Of a DNA stretch of 64,000 nt, positions 1 to 9,010 are shown one piece after another. The DNA is from Leptospiraceae bacterium. GTDB taxonomy: Bacteria; Spirochaetota; Leptospiria; Leptospirales; Leptonemataceae. Under the pieces are notes generated by a model. The model did not search any database and was not told the origin of the DNA. It saw only the letters and a program-made list of their open reading frames with translations. Every line of letters begins with the position of its first letter. Within the stretch, counting starts at the first letter, position 1. Location of the stretch: the NCBI GenBank assembly GCA_020441005.1, contig JAGRNA010000048.1:1-64000 (forward strand), written 5' to 3'. Made by a program: the position numbers and the translations under genes.

Positions 1-1445
1 AAAAGCAGTTGCCATTCCATGCTCGTCGGGTTGTCGTAGTAGTGCAGCGGTGAGGCCGACCAATAGGCCGACTCCCCGGTATTTTCCCGGTCATCGACGC
101 GGGATTCAAACCAAAAGGGCACAAGCAGCGTACTGCTCTGTTGGCCGACCGAGCTGTGGTAGTACACCGGCAGCCACCAGCTGCGGCTGGCTGTGTCGGA
201 TTCAAAATGATAGTAAAACGGCAGCACCAGCCGCTCTTCATCCGGCTCGGCATCCGCGCCTTTGCTTTTGGACCGGTAATCATAGCCGAAGGGCAGCAAC
301 ACGGTTGTCTCGGCGAAGGGATCCTGCCAGCTAAAGTACAGCGGCCAGACATGCAGGCTGGACTCGGACGTCTCATCCCCGGCGCTCTGGCCCGTCGGGG
401 CCAGGTCTTTGCCGCGCTCATATTGATATACAATGCCATACAAGCGCTCGTGTTCCTGCTCACCCTGATCATAGGCGTAATAGAAAGGCAGCAGCAATTC
501 ATCGACGGCCCGGCGCGGGTCGCCGCTCGACCAGAAAAGCCAGCCAAACCAGCTATGGCTGCCATCTCCCTTCCGGTGATAATAGCTGAGCGGACTGATG
601 ATCTGCAATTCTGCTGTACTGCTGTTGGCCTGATTGGCGTCGGCCGCGGCTTGAAATTGATAGTGCAGGGGCGATATAAATTCACTCTGGCTCTGGCAGT
701 ACGCCTTTGCAGCGGCAGAGCAATCCGTTTGATTGTAATGCAACAGCACAAACAGGGTCCAGGATTGGTAGCTCTGCTCCGCGATGCTGCGGTAAAAGAA
801 GAGCGGCCAAATGGTATAAAAACGGTCGTCCCTCTCCCGGGAATTGTACCACAGGCCAATTAAATTCTGATAATCAGCGCTCTGGCGACTCGACCGATAC
901 CATGACAACAGAGTGTATAATTCGTATTCCTGGTCGTCTTCGATGGAGTAAAACAGGGGCAGCACCCAGGTGCGTGCGCGCTGATCGCTTTTCGAACGGA
1001 CCGTATCATAAAAGGGAAAAAGGCCATGGTTCACAAACTGCGGATAGTCGGTATAACGAAACAACCACAGCACGCCCACAGAATAATGCCCGGGCCAGTC
1101 CTCGATGCTGGCGATGGGCGTATTTAAACTGTATTTTTCTTCTTTCTCGCTGCCAAAGATCTTGCCGGGATCGCGTTTTAGATCCGACCAGTCCGCCGGC
1201 CAGCTACGGCGATTGGCATTCGTATCGGCCGGTGTCTCTTGATTCTTACCAGGATCACCGGGAACTGTTTGCTGCTGCGCCAGGAGAGTTGTGCCTGGGC
1301 CCAACAACAGGACGGACAGCAAGCCCGCCCCAATCATGGCACGTATCCAGTTCGTCAGCTGGATCCCGGGGTGTCGAGGGGACCGATCCGCGGCGCACAA
1401 ACCGGCAACCTGTCTGGCAGGCGCAGTGCCGGCTGGACTCTGCAT
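1..1445 (-). CDS. Exported aromatic-repeat protein, N-terminal part (runs off left edge)
   Basis: The minus strand is open from an ATG at 1445 to the window edge (at least 481 residues). No stop lies in the window, and the plus-strand ORFs here are its shadows. A better start may be the ATG at 1337, which opens directly on a hydrophobic signal-like stretch (GLLSVLLLGPGTTLLAQQQ). After a Pro/Asn-rich linker and a WPGHYSVGVLWLFRY segment, a motif of the type [LWS]-P-[LFV]-[YFH]-Y recurs about every 25-35 residues: LPLFYS, WPLFFYRS, SPLHYY, SPLSYYH, LPFYYAY, WPLYFSW, LPFGYDY, LPFYYHF, LPVYYHS, VPFWFES, SPLHYY. Alternating aromatics with polar loops suggest a beta-rich repeat or outer-membrane protein. 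I do not recognise the family. The gene points the same way as astD but is probably independent. Confidence 0.75.
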   Translation of the reverse strand, partial: MQSPAGTAPARQVAGLCAADRSPRHPGIQLTNWIRAMIGAGLLSVLLLGPGTTLLAQQQTVPGDPGKNQETPADTNANRRSWPADWSDLKRDPGKIFGSEKEEKYSLNTPIASIEDWPGHYSVGVLWLFRYTDYPQFVNHGLFPFYDTVRSKSDQRARTWVLPLFYSIEDDQEYELYTLLSWYRSSRQSADYQNLIGLWYNSRERDDRFYTIWPLFFYRSIAEQSYQSWTLFVLLHYNQTDCSAAAKAYCQSQSEFISPLHYQFQAAADANQANSSTAELQIISPLSYYHRKGDGSHSWFGWLFWSSGDPRRAVDELLLPFYYAYDQGEQEHERLYGIVYQYERGKDLAPTGQSAGDETSESSLHVWPLYFSWQDPFAETTVLLPFGYDYRSKSKGADAEPDEERLVLPFYYHFESDTASRSWWLPVYYHSSVGQQSSTLLVPFWFESRVDDRENTGESAYWSASPLHYYDNPTSMEWQLL

Positions 1446-1536
1446 TGGCGACCTCACAAGCCTAGCATCGGCTGCTCGTCACTGCAAGTCAACGAGAGTT
1501 TGTCACGGACTTGTTACCTGGACCAGATCAGCCACA

Positions 1537-3009
1537 TCACGGCCAGGGTCCCAAACCAGGGGGCAATGCTGCGGGCTGCTGTAAGTCGGCCGCTTCCAGG
1601 CATGACATGGGCCAGGCGCAATAATCAGCCGCAAAAGCACCAGCCGGCCAATGATTACCGCTGTGACCGACCCCGCCGAAGGGCAGCTTGCTGGAAGCAC
1701 CGGTCAGTTTGCGGTTCCAGTTGACGACCCCGGCGTTTGCCCGCTGCCGAAAGAGCGCAAATTCAGCCGGGTCGGTGCTGAGTAAACCGGCGGCCAGTCC
1801 AAAGCGAGTCTGATTGGCAACCGCAAGCGCGGCAGCAAAATCCGGTACCCGGATAATCTGTAGCAGAGGCGCAAATACTTCTTCATCTGGAACCGGCGCT
1901 GCAGTGGAGACATCGATGATGCCGGGACGCAGCAGGGCGGGATGGCCGCGTTCCAGGGTTAATGGCAGCAGTATCTGGCCGCCGACACGCTCCAAATGCT
2001 CCTGGGCGGCCAGCGCCAGCCGGGCTGCTGGTGTACTGATCAGGGGCCCCAGATAGGGTTCGGGATCGTCAGTATAAAAACCGCATTGCAGCGCCCGGGT
2101 CCGTTCCAGTAGCCGTTCTAGAAAGGCATCGGCCAGTTCAAACTCAGGCAGAATCAAACGGCGGGCACAGGTGCAGCGCTGGCCGGCACTGACAAAAGCA
2201 GATTCCAGAACTGTGATGACTGCCGTATCCAGATCCGTAAATGAGCTGACAATCAGCGGATTATTACCGCCCAGCTCCAGTGCGCACAAAACCTCCAGAC
2301 GGCCGGCCAGGGCCTGATGAATGGCGCGGCCCGTCGCGTAGCTGCCGGTAAACAAAACCGCATTGATATCCGGATGCTGCACCAGGGCCTCGCCGACAGC
2401 CCGCTCCCCGGGCACCAGATTCAGCACTCCGGGCGGCAGGCCGGCCTCCTCCAGCGCCTGGCACAGCCAGATGCCGGCCCAGGGAGTCAACTCAGCCGGT
2501 TTGAACACGACCGTGTTACCAGCCAACAGAGCCGGAATGATATGGCCGTTCGGCAAATGGCCGGGCATATTGAAGGGTCCAATCACGACCATCACACCAT
2601 GGGCCTTGAAGTGCAGCCGGGCATTGCTATCGGGCAGCTCAAATGCGCTAAAACCGGTCCGGGCCTGATAGGACTCCAGCGAGACTGCCAGCTTGGCAAT
2701 CATGGCACCCAGCTCCTGGCGACATTCCCAAAGCGGCTTGCCCGTTTCGCGGGCTAAATCCAGCGCCCGCTTGTCTTGATCCCGTTGCAGAATGGCCGTG
2801 TAGCGCTCCAGAAACTCCAGCCTTGATTCCAGACTGCGTCGGCTCCAGTCGTTAAACGCGCGGCGGGCAGCAGTAACAGCCTGGTCCACAGCAACCGGTG
2901 TACTCCAGTGTCCGGCCCAGATCTCGGTCCCATGCGCTTTATCCCGGCTGACAGCAGCATCGCCCTGTCCTTCCCGCCAGCGGCCGTCAATATACTCCGA
3001 AAACGTCAT
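1537..3009 (-). CDS. astD: N-succinylglutamate 5-semialdehyde dehydrogenase
   Basis: NAD(P)-dependent aldehyde dehydrogenase of 490 residues, the usual AstD length. It would oxidise N-succinylglutamate semialdehyde to N-succinylglutamate, the fourth step of arginine succinyltransferase catabolism, in the cytoplasm. Visible family motifs are GPFNMPGHLPNGHI, the cofactor-binding PAELTPW and TGSYATG stretches, the catalytic Glu in ELGGNNPL and the nucleophile Cys in GQRCTCARRL. GHLPNGHI is typical of AstD rather than of general ALDHs. It starts 27 bp after the astA stop, so the two are surely one transcript. astB, astC and astE are not in the window. Other semialdehyde dehydrogenases are possible, but the astA neighbour makes AstD by far the best call. 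Confidence 0.93.
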   Translation of the reverse strand: MTFSEYIDGRWREGQGDAAVSRDKAHGTEIWAGHWSTPVAVDQAVTAARRAFNDWSRRSLESRLEFLERYTAILQRDQDKRALDLARETGKPLWECRQELGAMIAKLAVSLESYQARTGFSAFELPDSNARLHFKAHGVMVVIGPFNMPGHLPNGHIIPALLAGNTVVFKPAELTPWAGIWLCQALEEAGLPPGVLNLVPGERAVGEALVQHPDINAVLFTGSYATGRAIHQALAGRLEVLCALELGGNNPLIVSSFTDLDTAVITVLESAFVSAGQRCTCARRLILPEFELADAFLERLLERTRALQCGFYTDDPEPYLGPLISTPAARLALAAQEHLERVGGQILLPLTLERGHPALLRPGIIDVSTAAPVPDEEVFAPLLQIIRVPDFAAALAVANQTRFGLAAGLLSTDPAEFALFRQRANAGVVNWNRKLTGASSKLPFGGVGHSGNHWPAGAFAADYCAWPMSCLEAADLQQPAALPPGLGPWP

Positions 3010-3036
3010 ATCCCGGTCCTCTCAATGATGGTCGTG

Positions 3037-4056
3037 TCAGGGCCGAATACTGACATACCGCACCGTCTGACCAGCGCTTACATCCAGGACTGCGGCAGCA
3101 CTGCGTGAGAGAACCACCTGGCCGTCGCGCTCTTCAATCAACGAGTCCTTGACGGCCCGAAATCCGTTGTGGGTGACCGCGATCGCCATATCCTGCTTTT
3201 CAAAGCCCTGCTCTCGAATCGATGCGACCACCGCTTCACGACTGCCCTTGACCGATCGAATATTGTCCCGTTCCGCGATCACCAGCGGGCCACCATCAAA
3301 GATATCAATATAACCACTGAAAGTAAAACCCTCATTGTAAAGTATATTGAGGGCTGGCTCGGTATTGGGATGCACCTTGCCAATCACATTGCGGGCGGAT
3401 GGTGGCAGCAAAGAGGCATAAATGGGATATGGAGGCAGCAGCTCCTTGATGAAGCTCTTGTCCACTCCGCTTAAAAAGTCAGCCCGGGGGAAATCCATTT
3501 CAAAAAAGTTGCGGCCCACGGCTTCCCACATGGGTGAATTGCCCTGTTCATCATTCACGCCGCGCATTTCAGCAATAACTTTCTTTTCGAAACTGTCCTT
3601 GTAGCAGGCCATAAATAAAAAGCGTACGATGGACAGGAAGCGACCCATCCCCCCCCGCCGGCTCTCCGGGGCCAGGAACAAAGTCCCGATCGCGGTCGGT
3701 CCGCTGTGATCCGGATTCAGGTGCAGGACCCGCTGTTCTTTTTTGGTACCCAGCTGCTCCGAGTACATTAATAATGTTTCTATACGAAAAGAATAAAAAG
3801 GCTGAAAGCCGCCCACCTTGGCTTCAATCGCCGTGGTCCCGCTGATTCGGCCGGTCTGAGGGTCTTCCAGCACAAATAAATAGATTTGATCCGCCGGTTT
3901 GCGGCCCAGCCTGGCAAAGCTTTCTTCGGCGTGCTCGATCTTGTGGGCCAGCACAGACCGGTCCCGGGTCAGGGTCGTCATGCCAAACTCGGCCTCGGTT
4001 GCCAGACGATAGAGCTCGTCCAGATCCTGCATGGTAATCGGTCTTAGAATTTGCAT
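3037..4056 (-). CDS. astA: Arginine N-succinyltransferase
   Basis: GNAT-fold succinyltransferase of 339 residues. It moves the succinyl group from succinyl-CoA to arginine, the first step of the AST pathway. Recognisable AstA blocks are the N-terminal LRPITMQDLDELYRLA, an acyl-CoA loop-like RRGGMGRFLSIVRFLF, KVIAEMRGVNDEQGNSP, PHYPIY-type PPYPIYASLLP, GKVHPNTEPAL and FDGGP near residue 250. It is the upstream gene of the astA-astD pair. Pairing the first and fourth pathway enzymes in one operon, with the remaining steps elsewhere or absent, is unusual compared with the five-gene clusters of gamma-proteobacteria. The ATG at 4056 gives a standard N-terminus. Confidence 0.95.
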   Translation of the reverse strand: MQILRPITMQDLDELYRLATEAEFGMTTLTRDRSVLAHKIEHAEESFARLGRKPADQIYLFVLEDPQTGRISGTTAIEAKVGGFQPFYSFRIETLLMYSEQLGTKKEQRVLHLNPDHSGPTAIGTLFLAPESRRGGMGRFLSIVRFLFMACYKDSFEKKVIAEMRGVNDEQGNSPMWEAVGRNFFEMDFPRADFLSGVDKSFIKELLPPYPIYASLLPPSARNVIGKVHPNTEPALNILYNEGFTFSGYIDIFDGGPLVIAERDNIRSVKGSREAVVASIREQGFEKQDMAIAVTHNGFRAVKDSLIEERDGQVVLSRSAAAVLDVSAGQTVRYVSIRP

Positions 4057-4794
4057 TATGAATCCTTGTGTCTGCCAGCGCTGGCCCGCATTGCTACCCC
4101 AATCTACAATGACTGCCGGGCAAGGCGCCGGTTGCCACAGGACCAGTCCGCAGGGCCAATGCGGGCTGACAATTGGAAATAGCAGTCCTGTTTATGTCAA
4201 ATTGGTATCAAATGGGGCTGGATCCAGAGAACGGGACCCAAACAGTGCCACAGGGCAGCGGCATTGGACTGCAGCGCGAACCTTGCACTCCATAAAACAT
4301 ACGGATTATGAAATGGATAGTAAACAGCTTTTAAAAATACTCATCTGGGTCAAAGTGACCGTCCTGATCGCCAGCATTGTGCTAGTGCTTGTGCTAATCC
4401 GGTATCTTTGAGTCCATTCATTGAATTTTGTGCAGCCGGACAGACACGGATGCTCAGCCCGCAGCAAAGATGACCAGTAGGGCACCTGAACATGGCCGAA
4501 CCAGACAACTGGCAAATCGCCTGCTCACTGTGGACTGTAATCCCGGCACTGTGGACCACATATGGGATTCAGTAGCCAGAACCTTTGTGGAACGACTTGA
4601 CTTTTTTTATCGGATTATGTCTCATCTTTAATAAAGCAAGCTGTATAAAAAAAATGCGCTCTAGCTCAAAAAGAAAGCATTTTCGGTTTTTTTTTGCGAG
4701 CTGTTTGTCGTCCTATCCATTACAAAACAATAAGTTTGTCTACTGTTATGGGTACTTGGTACCCGGCGGGCATGACCAAACAAAGAGGTAAGGA
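4057..4794. other. Intergenic region, 738 bp, no clear gene
   Basis: This lies between divergent astA (minus) and the vWA lipoprotein (plus), so it must hold both promoters. The 3' half is A/T-rich. I found no convincing -35/-10 pair and no RNA gene. The only coding candidate is a 32-codon membrane ORF at 4313-4411, listed separately. Confidence 0.5.
4313..4411 (+). CDS. Possible small single-span membrane protein
   Basis: A 32-codon ORF encodes a basic N-terminus (MDSKQLLK) followed by an almost uninterrupted hydrophobic helix (IWVKVTVLIASIVLVLVLI) and RYL. The layout is that of a bitopic miniprotein. The ribosome-binding site is poor: only ACGGA lies 5' of the start, and it overlaps an out-of-frame ATG. 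It stands alone between astA and the vWA lipoprotein. It could be chance translation of an A/T-rich leader; conservation would decide. Confidence 0.25.
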   Translation: MDSKQLLKILIWVKVTVLIASIVLVLVLIRYL

Positions 4795-6567
4795 ATGAAG
4801 GTTGTATATAAACTGAGTGGGGTGTTGGCGATTGCAGCACTTTTGAGCACAGTTCTCATATTAAATTCTTGCGGCAAAAAAAGCGATGATGGTCTGCTTT
4901 GGCTGGGCCTGATGGGCATGGGTTCCCCGCCGCCGGCCGCTCCGACTACGGAGGAAAGCAACGGCAGCCCCGAGACGACAACTGCCGAAACAGGCAGCAC
5001 CAGCGAAGAAACCGTCGGTGGTTTTGATATTGTTCTGCCCAGCGCGGCTGTTTCCCAGAACGGCAGTCCGGAGGGCGACTTTGAAGGCGTGACTTTCGCC
5101 GGTACCACTACAGACACATCCGGTTTTATTTCAGTGATCTTCAGCGGCGGCAGCCAAAGTGCAACAGAAGTGGCCAATGCCCTGCTCGCCATTTTGAACG
5201 CCAATGGTAGCATCACCAGCGCAACTGTGGTTTCATCCCAGCAGGCCTCCGGAGCCAGTGATACGCAACTGTTAAACCTGCAAGTCACCACCGGCAGCAG
5301 CATGACTCCGACAGACCTTTCCAACCTGATTTTAACCCTGTTTGGTTCAAATATTGAAAACGGAACTGTGACCAATCTGCCGCAGCCCGTGGATGAAAGC
5401 AGCGATACCGAATTTCGGGTGACTGTGCAGATCACCTACGACTCGGAATCCGGCGTGTTGCTGGGCATCGGCACCAGCACAGAGAGCGGCTACGATGAGG
5501 CTGAATCGGTGTTGACCGGTATCCTGGACGGAACCAACTTTGGTCCTTCCACTTCGGAGCAGAGTGTATATACCAATACCTTCATCAGCGTCGGTCCTCC
5601 CAAAGCGGACTTCCTGTTTGTGGTGGATAATTCCGGCTCCATGGCCCAGGAACAGACTGCGGTCAGTAATGTCGCCACCAGCTTCTTTGATCGCATCGAA
5701 GGCAGCGGCAGTGATTTTCAAATCGGAGTTATTACAACCGACAGCGACACGTTGCGCTCTCCCGGCTTCACCAATGGTCGCACCGAATTTGTAAACGCCA
5801 TCCAGGCCGGCATCAATGGTAGCGGCACAGAAAGCGGTCTGTACTTCTCCGAAAAAAGCCTGTTGCCTGGCGGCGGCGTGATCAGCCAGGGTCATCCGCG
5901 CTCTGAGTCCAGCCTGTCTGTCGTAATCCTGAGCGATGAAGGCGACTCCTATTCCAGCTACAGCGGTGGCTCCACTTTTGATACCAGCGGCAATGTCTTT
6001 ACCAGCAACAACTACCGGGTCTACGCCATCATCGGCCTGGACGCGACCGGCCAGCCTGGCAAGTGCACCGGAACCAACGGCACCAAAGCCACCTCCAGCA
6101 ATACCACAGACACGCAAATCTATGCAACAGCCCAGAATTCCGGCGGTGCATCTTCCAGCATTTGCTCCAATGATTTTAGCGCCTTCCTGGATATCATTGC
6201 CAGCCAGGGTGTCGGTTCGGCCAGCGCCTATCAACTGACCAAGACTCCGATTTCCAGCTCCATCGCCGTATCGGTCAACGGTGCAGCGATTGACCGCAAT
6301 GCCGAGAACGGCTACATGTATGATTCGATCAGCAACAGCCTGGTATTCTACGGCTCTGCTGTGCCAGCCTCCGGCCAGACGATCACTGTAGTCTACAATT
6401 CGTACGACTCGAATCAGGTCGCACTGTCGTCTGCTATGATGGCCAGTATTCGTAACGGCGGACCACTCTCCCTTATGATGGCTCTGTCGATCACTTTGCT
6501 GGCCGCAGCAATCATTGCAATCCTGTGGATTGTGGGTAGCCGCCGCAGCAAGCAGCACATGGCTTGA
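4795..6567 (+). CDS. vWA-domain lipoprotein with C-terminal membrane anchor
   Basis: 590 residues with a spirochaete-type lipoprotein signal (hydrophobic stretch ending LILNSC, lipidated Cys about residue 26). A low-complexity Pro/Thr/Ser/Glu linker follows, then two beta-rich repeats of the FDIVLPSAAV... and Q(V/I)TYDSESG kind. A von Willebrand A domain starts near residue 270 with an intact MIDAS (FLFVVDNSGSMAQ). The last 35 residues are a transmembrane helix plus a basic tail (GSRRSKQ). The protein would therefore be tethered at both ends, or the C-terminal helix could be a sorting signal. vWA domains bind protein ligands through a metal ion, so surface adhesion or complex assembly is likely; the partner is unknown. 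The start is supported by AGAGG 7 bp upstream. A terminator follows at 6632. Confidence 0.85.
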   Translation: MKVVYKLSGVLAIAALLSTVLILNSCGKKSDDGLLWLGLMGMGSPPPAAPTTEESNGSPETTTAETGSTSEETVGGFDIVLPSAAVSQNGSPEGDFEGVTFAGTTTDTSGFISVIFSGGSQSATEVANALLAILNANGSITSATVVSSQQASGASDTQLLNLQVTTGSSMTPTDLSNLILTLFGSNIENGTVTNLPQPVDESSDTEFRVTVQITYDSESGVLLGIGTSTESGYDEAESVLTGILDGTNFGPSTSEQSVYTNTFISVGPPKADFLFVVDNSGSMAQEQTAVSNVATSFFDRIEGSGSDFQIGVITTDSDTLRSPGFTNGRTEFVNAIQAGINGSGTESGLYFSEKSLLPGGGVISQGHPRSESSLSVVILSDEGDSYSSYSGGSTFDTSGNVFTSNNYRVYAIIGLDATGQPGKCTGTNGTKATSSNTTDTQIYATAQNSGGASSSICSNDFSAFLDIIASQGVGSASAYQLTKTPISSSIAVSVNGAAIDRNAENGYMYDSISNSLVFYGSAVPASGQTITVVYNSYDSNQVALSSAMMASIRNGGPLSLMMALSITLLAAAIIAILWIVGSRRSKQHMA

Positions 6568-6631
6568 TCTAGCATCGAGCAAGCGATTCTTACCACAGCC
6601 TGGCCGATCTGCTGCCAGGCTGCGAAACCTG

Positions 6632-6665
6632 AAAACCGGAGCCTGAGGAGGTTCCGGTTTTTTTA
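6632..6665 (+). terminator. Rho-independent terminator of the vWA lipoprotein gene
   Basis: A 9-bp perfect stem (AAAACCGGA at 6632-6640, TCCGGTTTT at 6653-6661) with a 12-nt loop runs straight into a T tract. It lies 65 bp after the vWA stop, between that gene and convergent queC. Confidence 0.85.
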
Positions 6666-6698
6666 TTGCTGCAAATCAGCAGCCAATCGGCGGGCCAA

Positions 6699-7394
6699 TC
6701 AGCTCATCAAAGGATCCAGGAGGCCAGCTTCGGCAAAGCCTTTGGCCCGCAGGGCACAACTAGCGCACTTTTGACAAGGCCGGCCGACCAGGTCCGGGTT
6801 GTAGCAACTACTGGTCAGGCCGTAGTCGACGCCCAAGGCCGCACCGGTCCGAATAATTTCAGCCTTGCTCATCTGAATCAAAGGCGTTTCAATGCGGATG
6901 GCTTTTTCTGCCAGACCCGTGCGGGTGCCGAGGCGAGCCATTGCCTGGAAGGCGGTAATGAACTCGGGTCGGCAATCCGGATAACCCGAATAATCCAGCG
7001 CATTCACGCCGATAAAAATCGCTGCGGCCTGCAGGCTTTCGGCCAGACTGAGAGCATGCGCTAAAAACAATGCATTGCGAGCGGGCACATAAGTGATCGG
7101 AATGCCCGTACTGGATGGATCATAGTCGGGTACATTCAGTTTGGGATCCACCAGAGCAGTTCCAAGGAACAAGCCAGGATCGATCCGTAGTTCGCGATGA
7201 TCGCAATTATATTTCCCGGCAATACGGCGGGAACGTTCCAGTTCAATTCGATGACGTTGACCGTAATCAAAGGCGATGGTGTGCAATTGATACTGCTGTG
7301 CGTGAGCCATCGCCAGCACAGTCGCGGAATCCAGCCCGCCGCTCAGCAAGATGACGGCCCCTGACGGCGCTGCTGGATCCTGAATCGACTGCAT
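6699..7394 (-). CDS. queC: 7-cyano-7-deazaguanine (preQ0) synthase
   Basis: ATP-dependent PP-loop enzyme that converts 7-carboxy-7-deazaguanine to preQ0 in queuosine biosynthesis. The PP-loop SGGLDS lies near the N-terminus, followed by FDYGQRHRIELE, YVPARNALFLAHALS and the zinc site near the C-terminus (Cys-x8-Cys-x2-Cys-x2-Cys in SCYNPDLVGRPCQKCASC). An in-frame TTG at 7421 could add nine residues, but the ATG at 7394 gives the usual QueC length of about 230. It follows queE on the same strand after a gap of about 100 bp. The two enzymes act consecutively, so co-expression is expected. Confidence 0.95.
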   Translation of the reverse strand: MQSIQDPAAPSGAVILLSGGLDSATVLAMAHAQQYQLHTIAFDYGQRHRIELERSRRIAGKYNCDHRELRIDPGLFLGTALVDPKLNVPDYDPSSTGIPITYVPARNALFLAHALSLAESLQAAAIFIGVNALDYSGYPDCRPEFITAFQAMARLGTRTGLAEKAIRIETPLIQMSKAEIIRTGAALGVDYGLTSSCYNPDLVGRPCQKCASCALRAKGFAEAGLLDPLMS

Positions 7395-7490
7395 ATTGGC
7401 TAACTGGCAAGCCGCGCCCAATCAAGCAAATCAACCGACTGGCGCGATCTTTTAAACACGAAAAACGCGTGGCTGGTCAGCCGGCAAGTG

Positions 7491-8141
7491 CTAAATGCCC
7501 TCGCGGTTGCCCCAGATAATCTTATGCAGCTGGACCTGCATGCGCACAGGCAATAAATCACGCAGAATCCATTCCGCCAGGCTGGCTGGTTGCAACTGCC
7601 CCCAGGCCGGCGAAGCCAATATGGCGCAATAATCCGCCAGCCGATCCGCCCGGATCCATTGCCGCATTACTACATAATCATCATAATCGGCGATCACAAA
7701 CTTGATTTCATCGGCGGATTTCAGAAATGGCAGATTCGCTCGAAAATCATGCTGATCCTCACCAGAAGACGGCAGCTTGATATCCATGCAAATATGGATA
7801 TCGGCCGGCAACGGCTGTAAAGAAATGTGACCACCGGTTTCCAATAGTATTTTGGACCGCGGCCGTTCTTGACGCAGTTGGGCTATCAATTCCAGCACAG
7901 CCTGGATTTGCAGCAGGGGCTCGCCGCCGGTAATCTGAATCAAGGGCCCATCCGGTGGCACCTGGTCCACAATTTCAGGAATAGAGTACAGTCGACCGCT
8001 TGAAGCCTGTAGAGCCGAAGGACTATCGCACCATTGGCAGCGCAGATCGCAGCCGGCCGTACGAATAAAAAAACAGCGCAACCCGCTATGGTGACCCTCT
8101 CCCTGGATGGAGCCATAAAGCTCGGCGATTCTGATTGGCAT
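7491..8141 (-). CDS. queE: 7-carboxy-7-deazaguanine synthase
   Basis: Radical-SAM enzyme that contracts carboxytetrahydropterin to 7-carboxy-7-deazaguanine, the step just before QueC. The iron-sulphur motif Cys-x3-Cys-x2-Cys is in AGCDLRCQWCDSP. ELYGSIQGEGHHSG at the N-terminus and ITGGEPLLQ after it are diagnostic of QueE. About 216 residues from the ATG at 8141. A longer frame to 8219 exists, but its extra 26 residues look non-family and would overlap the neighbouring divergent ORF. It leads the queE-queC pair. queD, queF and tgt are not here. Confidence 0.94.
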   Translation of the reverse strand: MPIRIAELYGSIQGEGHHSGLRCFFIRTAGCDLRCQWCDSPSALQASSGRLYSIPEIVDQVPPDGPLIQITGGEPLLQIQAVLELIAQLRQERPRSKILLETGGHISLQPLPADIHICMDIKLPSSGEDQHDFRANLPFLKSADEIKFVIADYDDYVVMRQWIRADRLADYCAILASPAWGQLQPASLAEWILRDLLPVRMQVQLHKIIWGNREGI

Positions 8142-8350
8142 GGCTGCGGCGCATGATCTGGCAATAGTTCCAGATAACGATTGCTGCATGCAGACAGTAT
8201 GGCCCTGTTGGCATGTCAAGTATAACAGACACTCACGCCCGGTCAGGGGCGCCCTCCAATGCCGGCCCGTCGGGCTACCGATCCCCGGATCAAGAATGGC
8301 TCGCCCTGCCGCCGGGACCGGGCAGCCTGGCAGAGTCGTTGGAGCAGGAT

Positions 8351-9010
8351 ATGCAATTCGAGAAAACCGATCTTAACACAGTCAAACGCGGCGCCCACAA
8401 GGCAAGCTACGACAAAGATACCATCTACGCCATCCTTGATGCGGCTGTAATCTGCACGGTGGCTTTCAACCTGGATGGACGCGCCCTCTTACAGCCGATT
8501 AATTTCGGCCGCCGGCAGGACTGCCTGTATTTACATGGATCGCCCAAAAACCGGATGACCAGCGCCCTGATCGAAGCCGGCGAGGCAACGGTCAGTGTTT
8601 TTCATCTTGATGCTATGAAACTGACCCGCTCGGCCTTTCATCATTCAGTAAACTTTCGCTCTGTTAATTTGTTCTGCGCGGTCCGTGAGTTAGAGAGCGA
8701 CGCATACAAGCTTCAGGGACTGAAAACAATCATCAACCATTTTGTACCAGACCGCTGGCAGCACTGCCGACCGCCCAATGCCAATGAGCTGCTGGCCACC
8801 CGCGTGCTGGAGCTACGAATTATCAGCGCCTCAGCCAAGGTCGCCGACTCACCGCCCCAGGACAATCCAGAAGACCTGGATCTGGATTATTGGGCCGGCC
8901 AAATCCCCGTGCGGAAAATCTGCGGTGATCCAATTGCCGATCCGGCACTGCCCAAAGACGCTCCGATTCCACCACATGTACTTGATTACTGCCAGCGCCG
9001 CAGCCAATGA
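8351..9010 (+). CDS. Pyridoxamine 5'-phosphate oxidase-like flavin split-barrel protein
   Basis: 219 residues of the PNPOx-like/NimA-type FMN-binding split barrel. Typical blocks are RGAHKASYDKDTIYAILDAAVICTVAF near the start, LLQPINFGRRQDCLYLHGSPKNRMTSAL, then VSVFHLDAMKLTRSAFHHSVNFRSVNLF. The chosen ATG has GGAG six bases upstream; the same frame is open back to 8213 but would overlap queE. Members bind FMN or deazaflavin cofactors and reduce small molecules, and some confer nitroimidazole resistance. The substrate is unknown. It is a single gene divergent from queE-queC. Confidence 0.82.
   Translation: MQFEKTDLNTVKRGAHKASYDKDTIYAILDAAVICTVAFNLDGRALLQPINFGRRQDCLYLHGSPKNRMTSALIEAGEATVSVFHLDAMKLTRSAFHHSVNFRSVNLFCAVRELESDAYKLQGLKTIINHFVPDRWQHCRPPNANELLATRVLELRIISASAKVADSPPQDNPEDLDLDYWAGQIPVRKICGDPIADPALPKDAPIPPHVLDYCQRRSQ

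Noticed and set aside
141-863. 240-codon plus-strand ORF at the left edge
   Set aside because: It is a shadow of the minus-strand aromatic-repeat gene, which is open through the whole stretch and begins with a signal peptide.
5347-6582. 411-codon minus-strand ORF
   Set aside because: It lies antisense to the vWA lipoprotein gene, whose signal peptide, MIDAS motif, ribosome-binding site and terminator are all convincing. The antisense product has no recognisable features.
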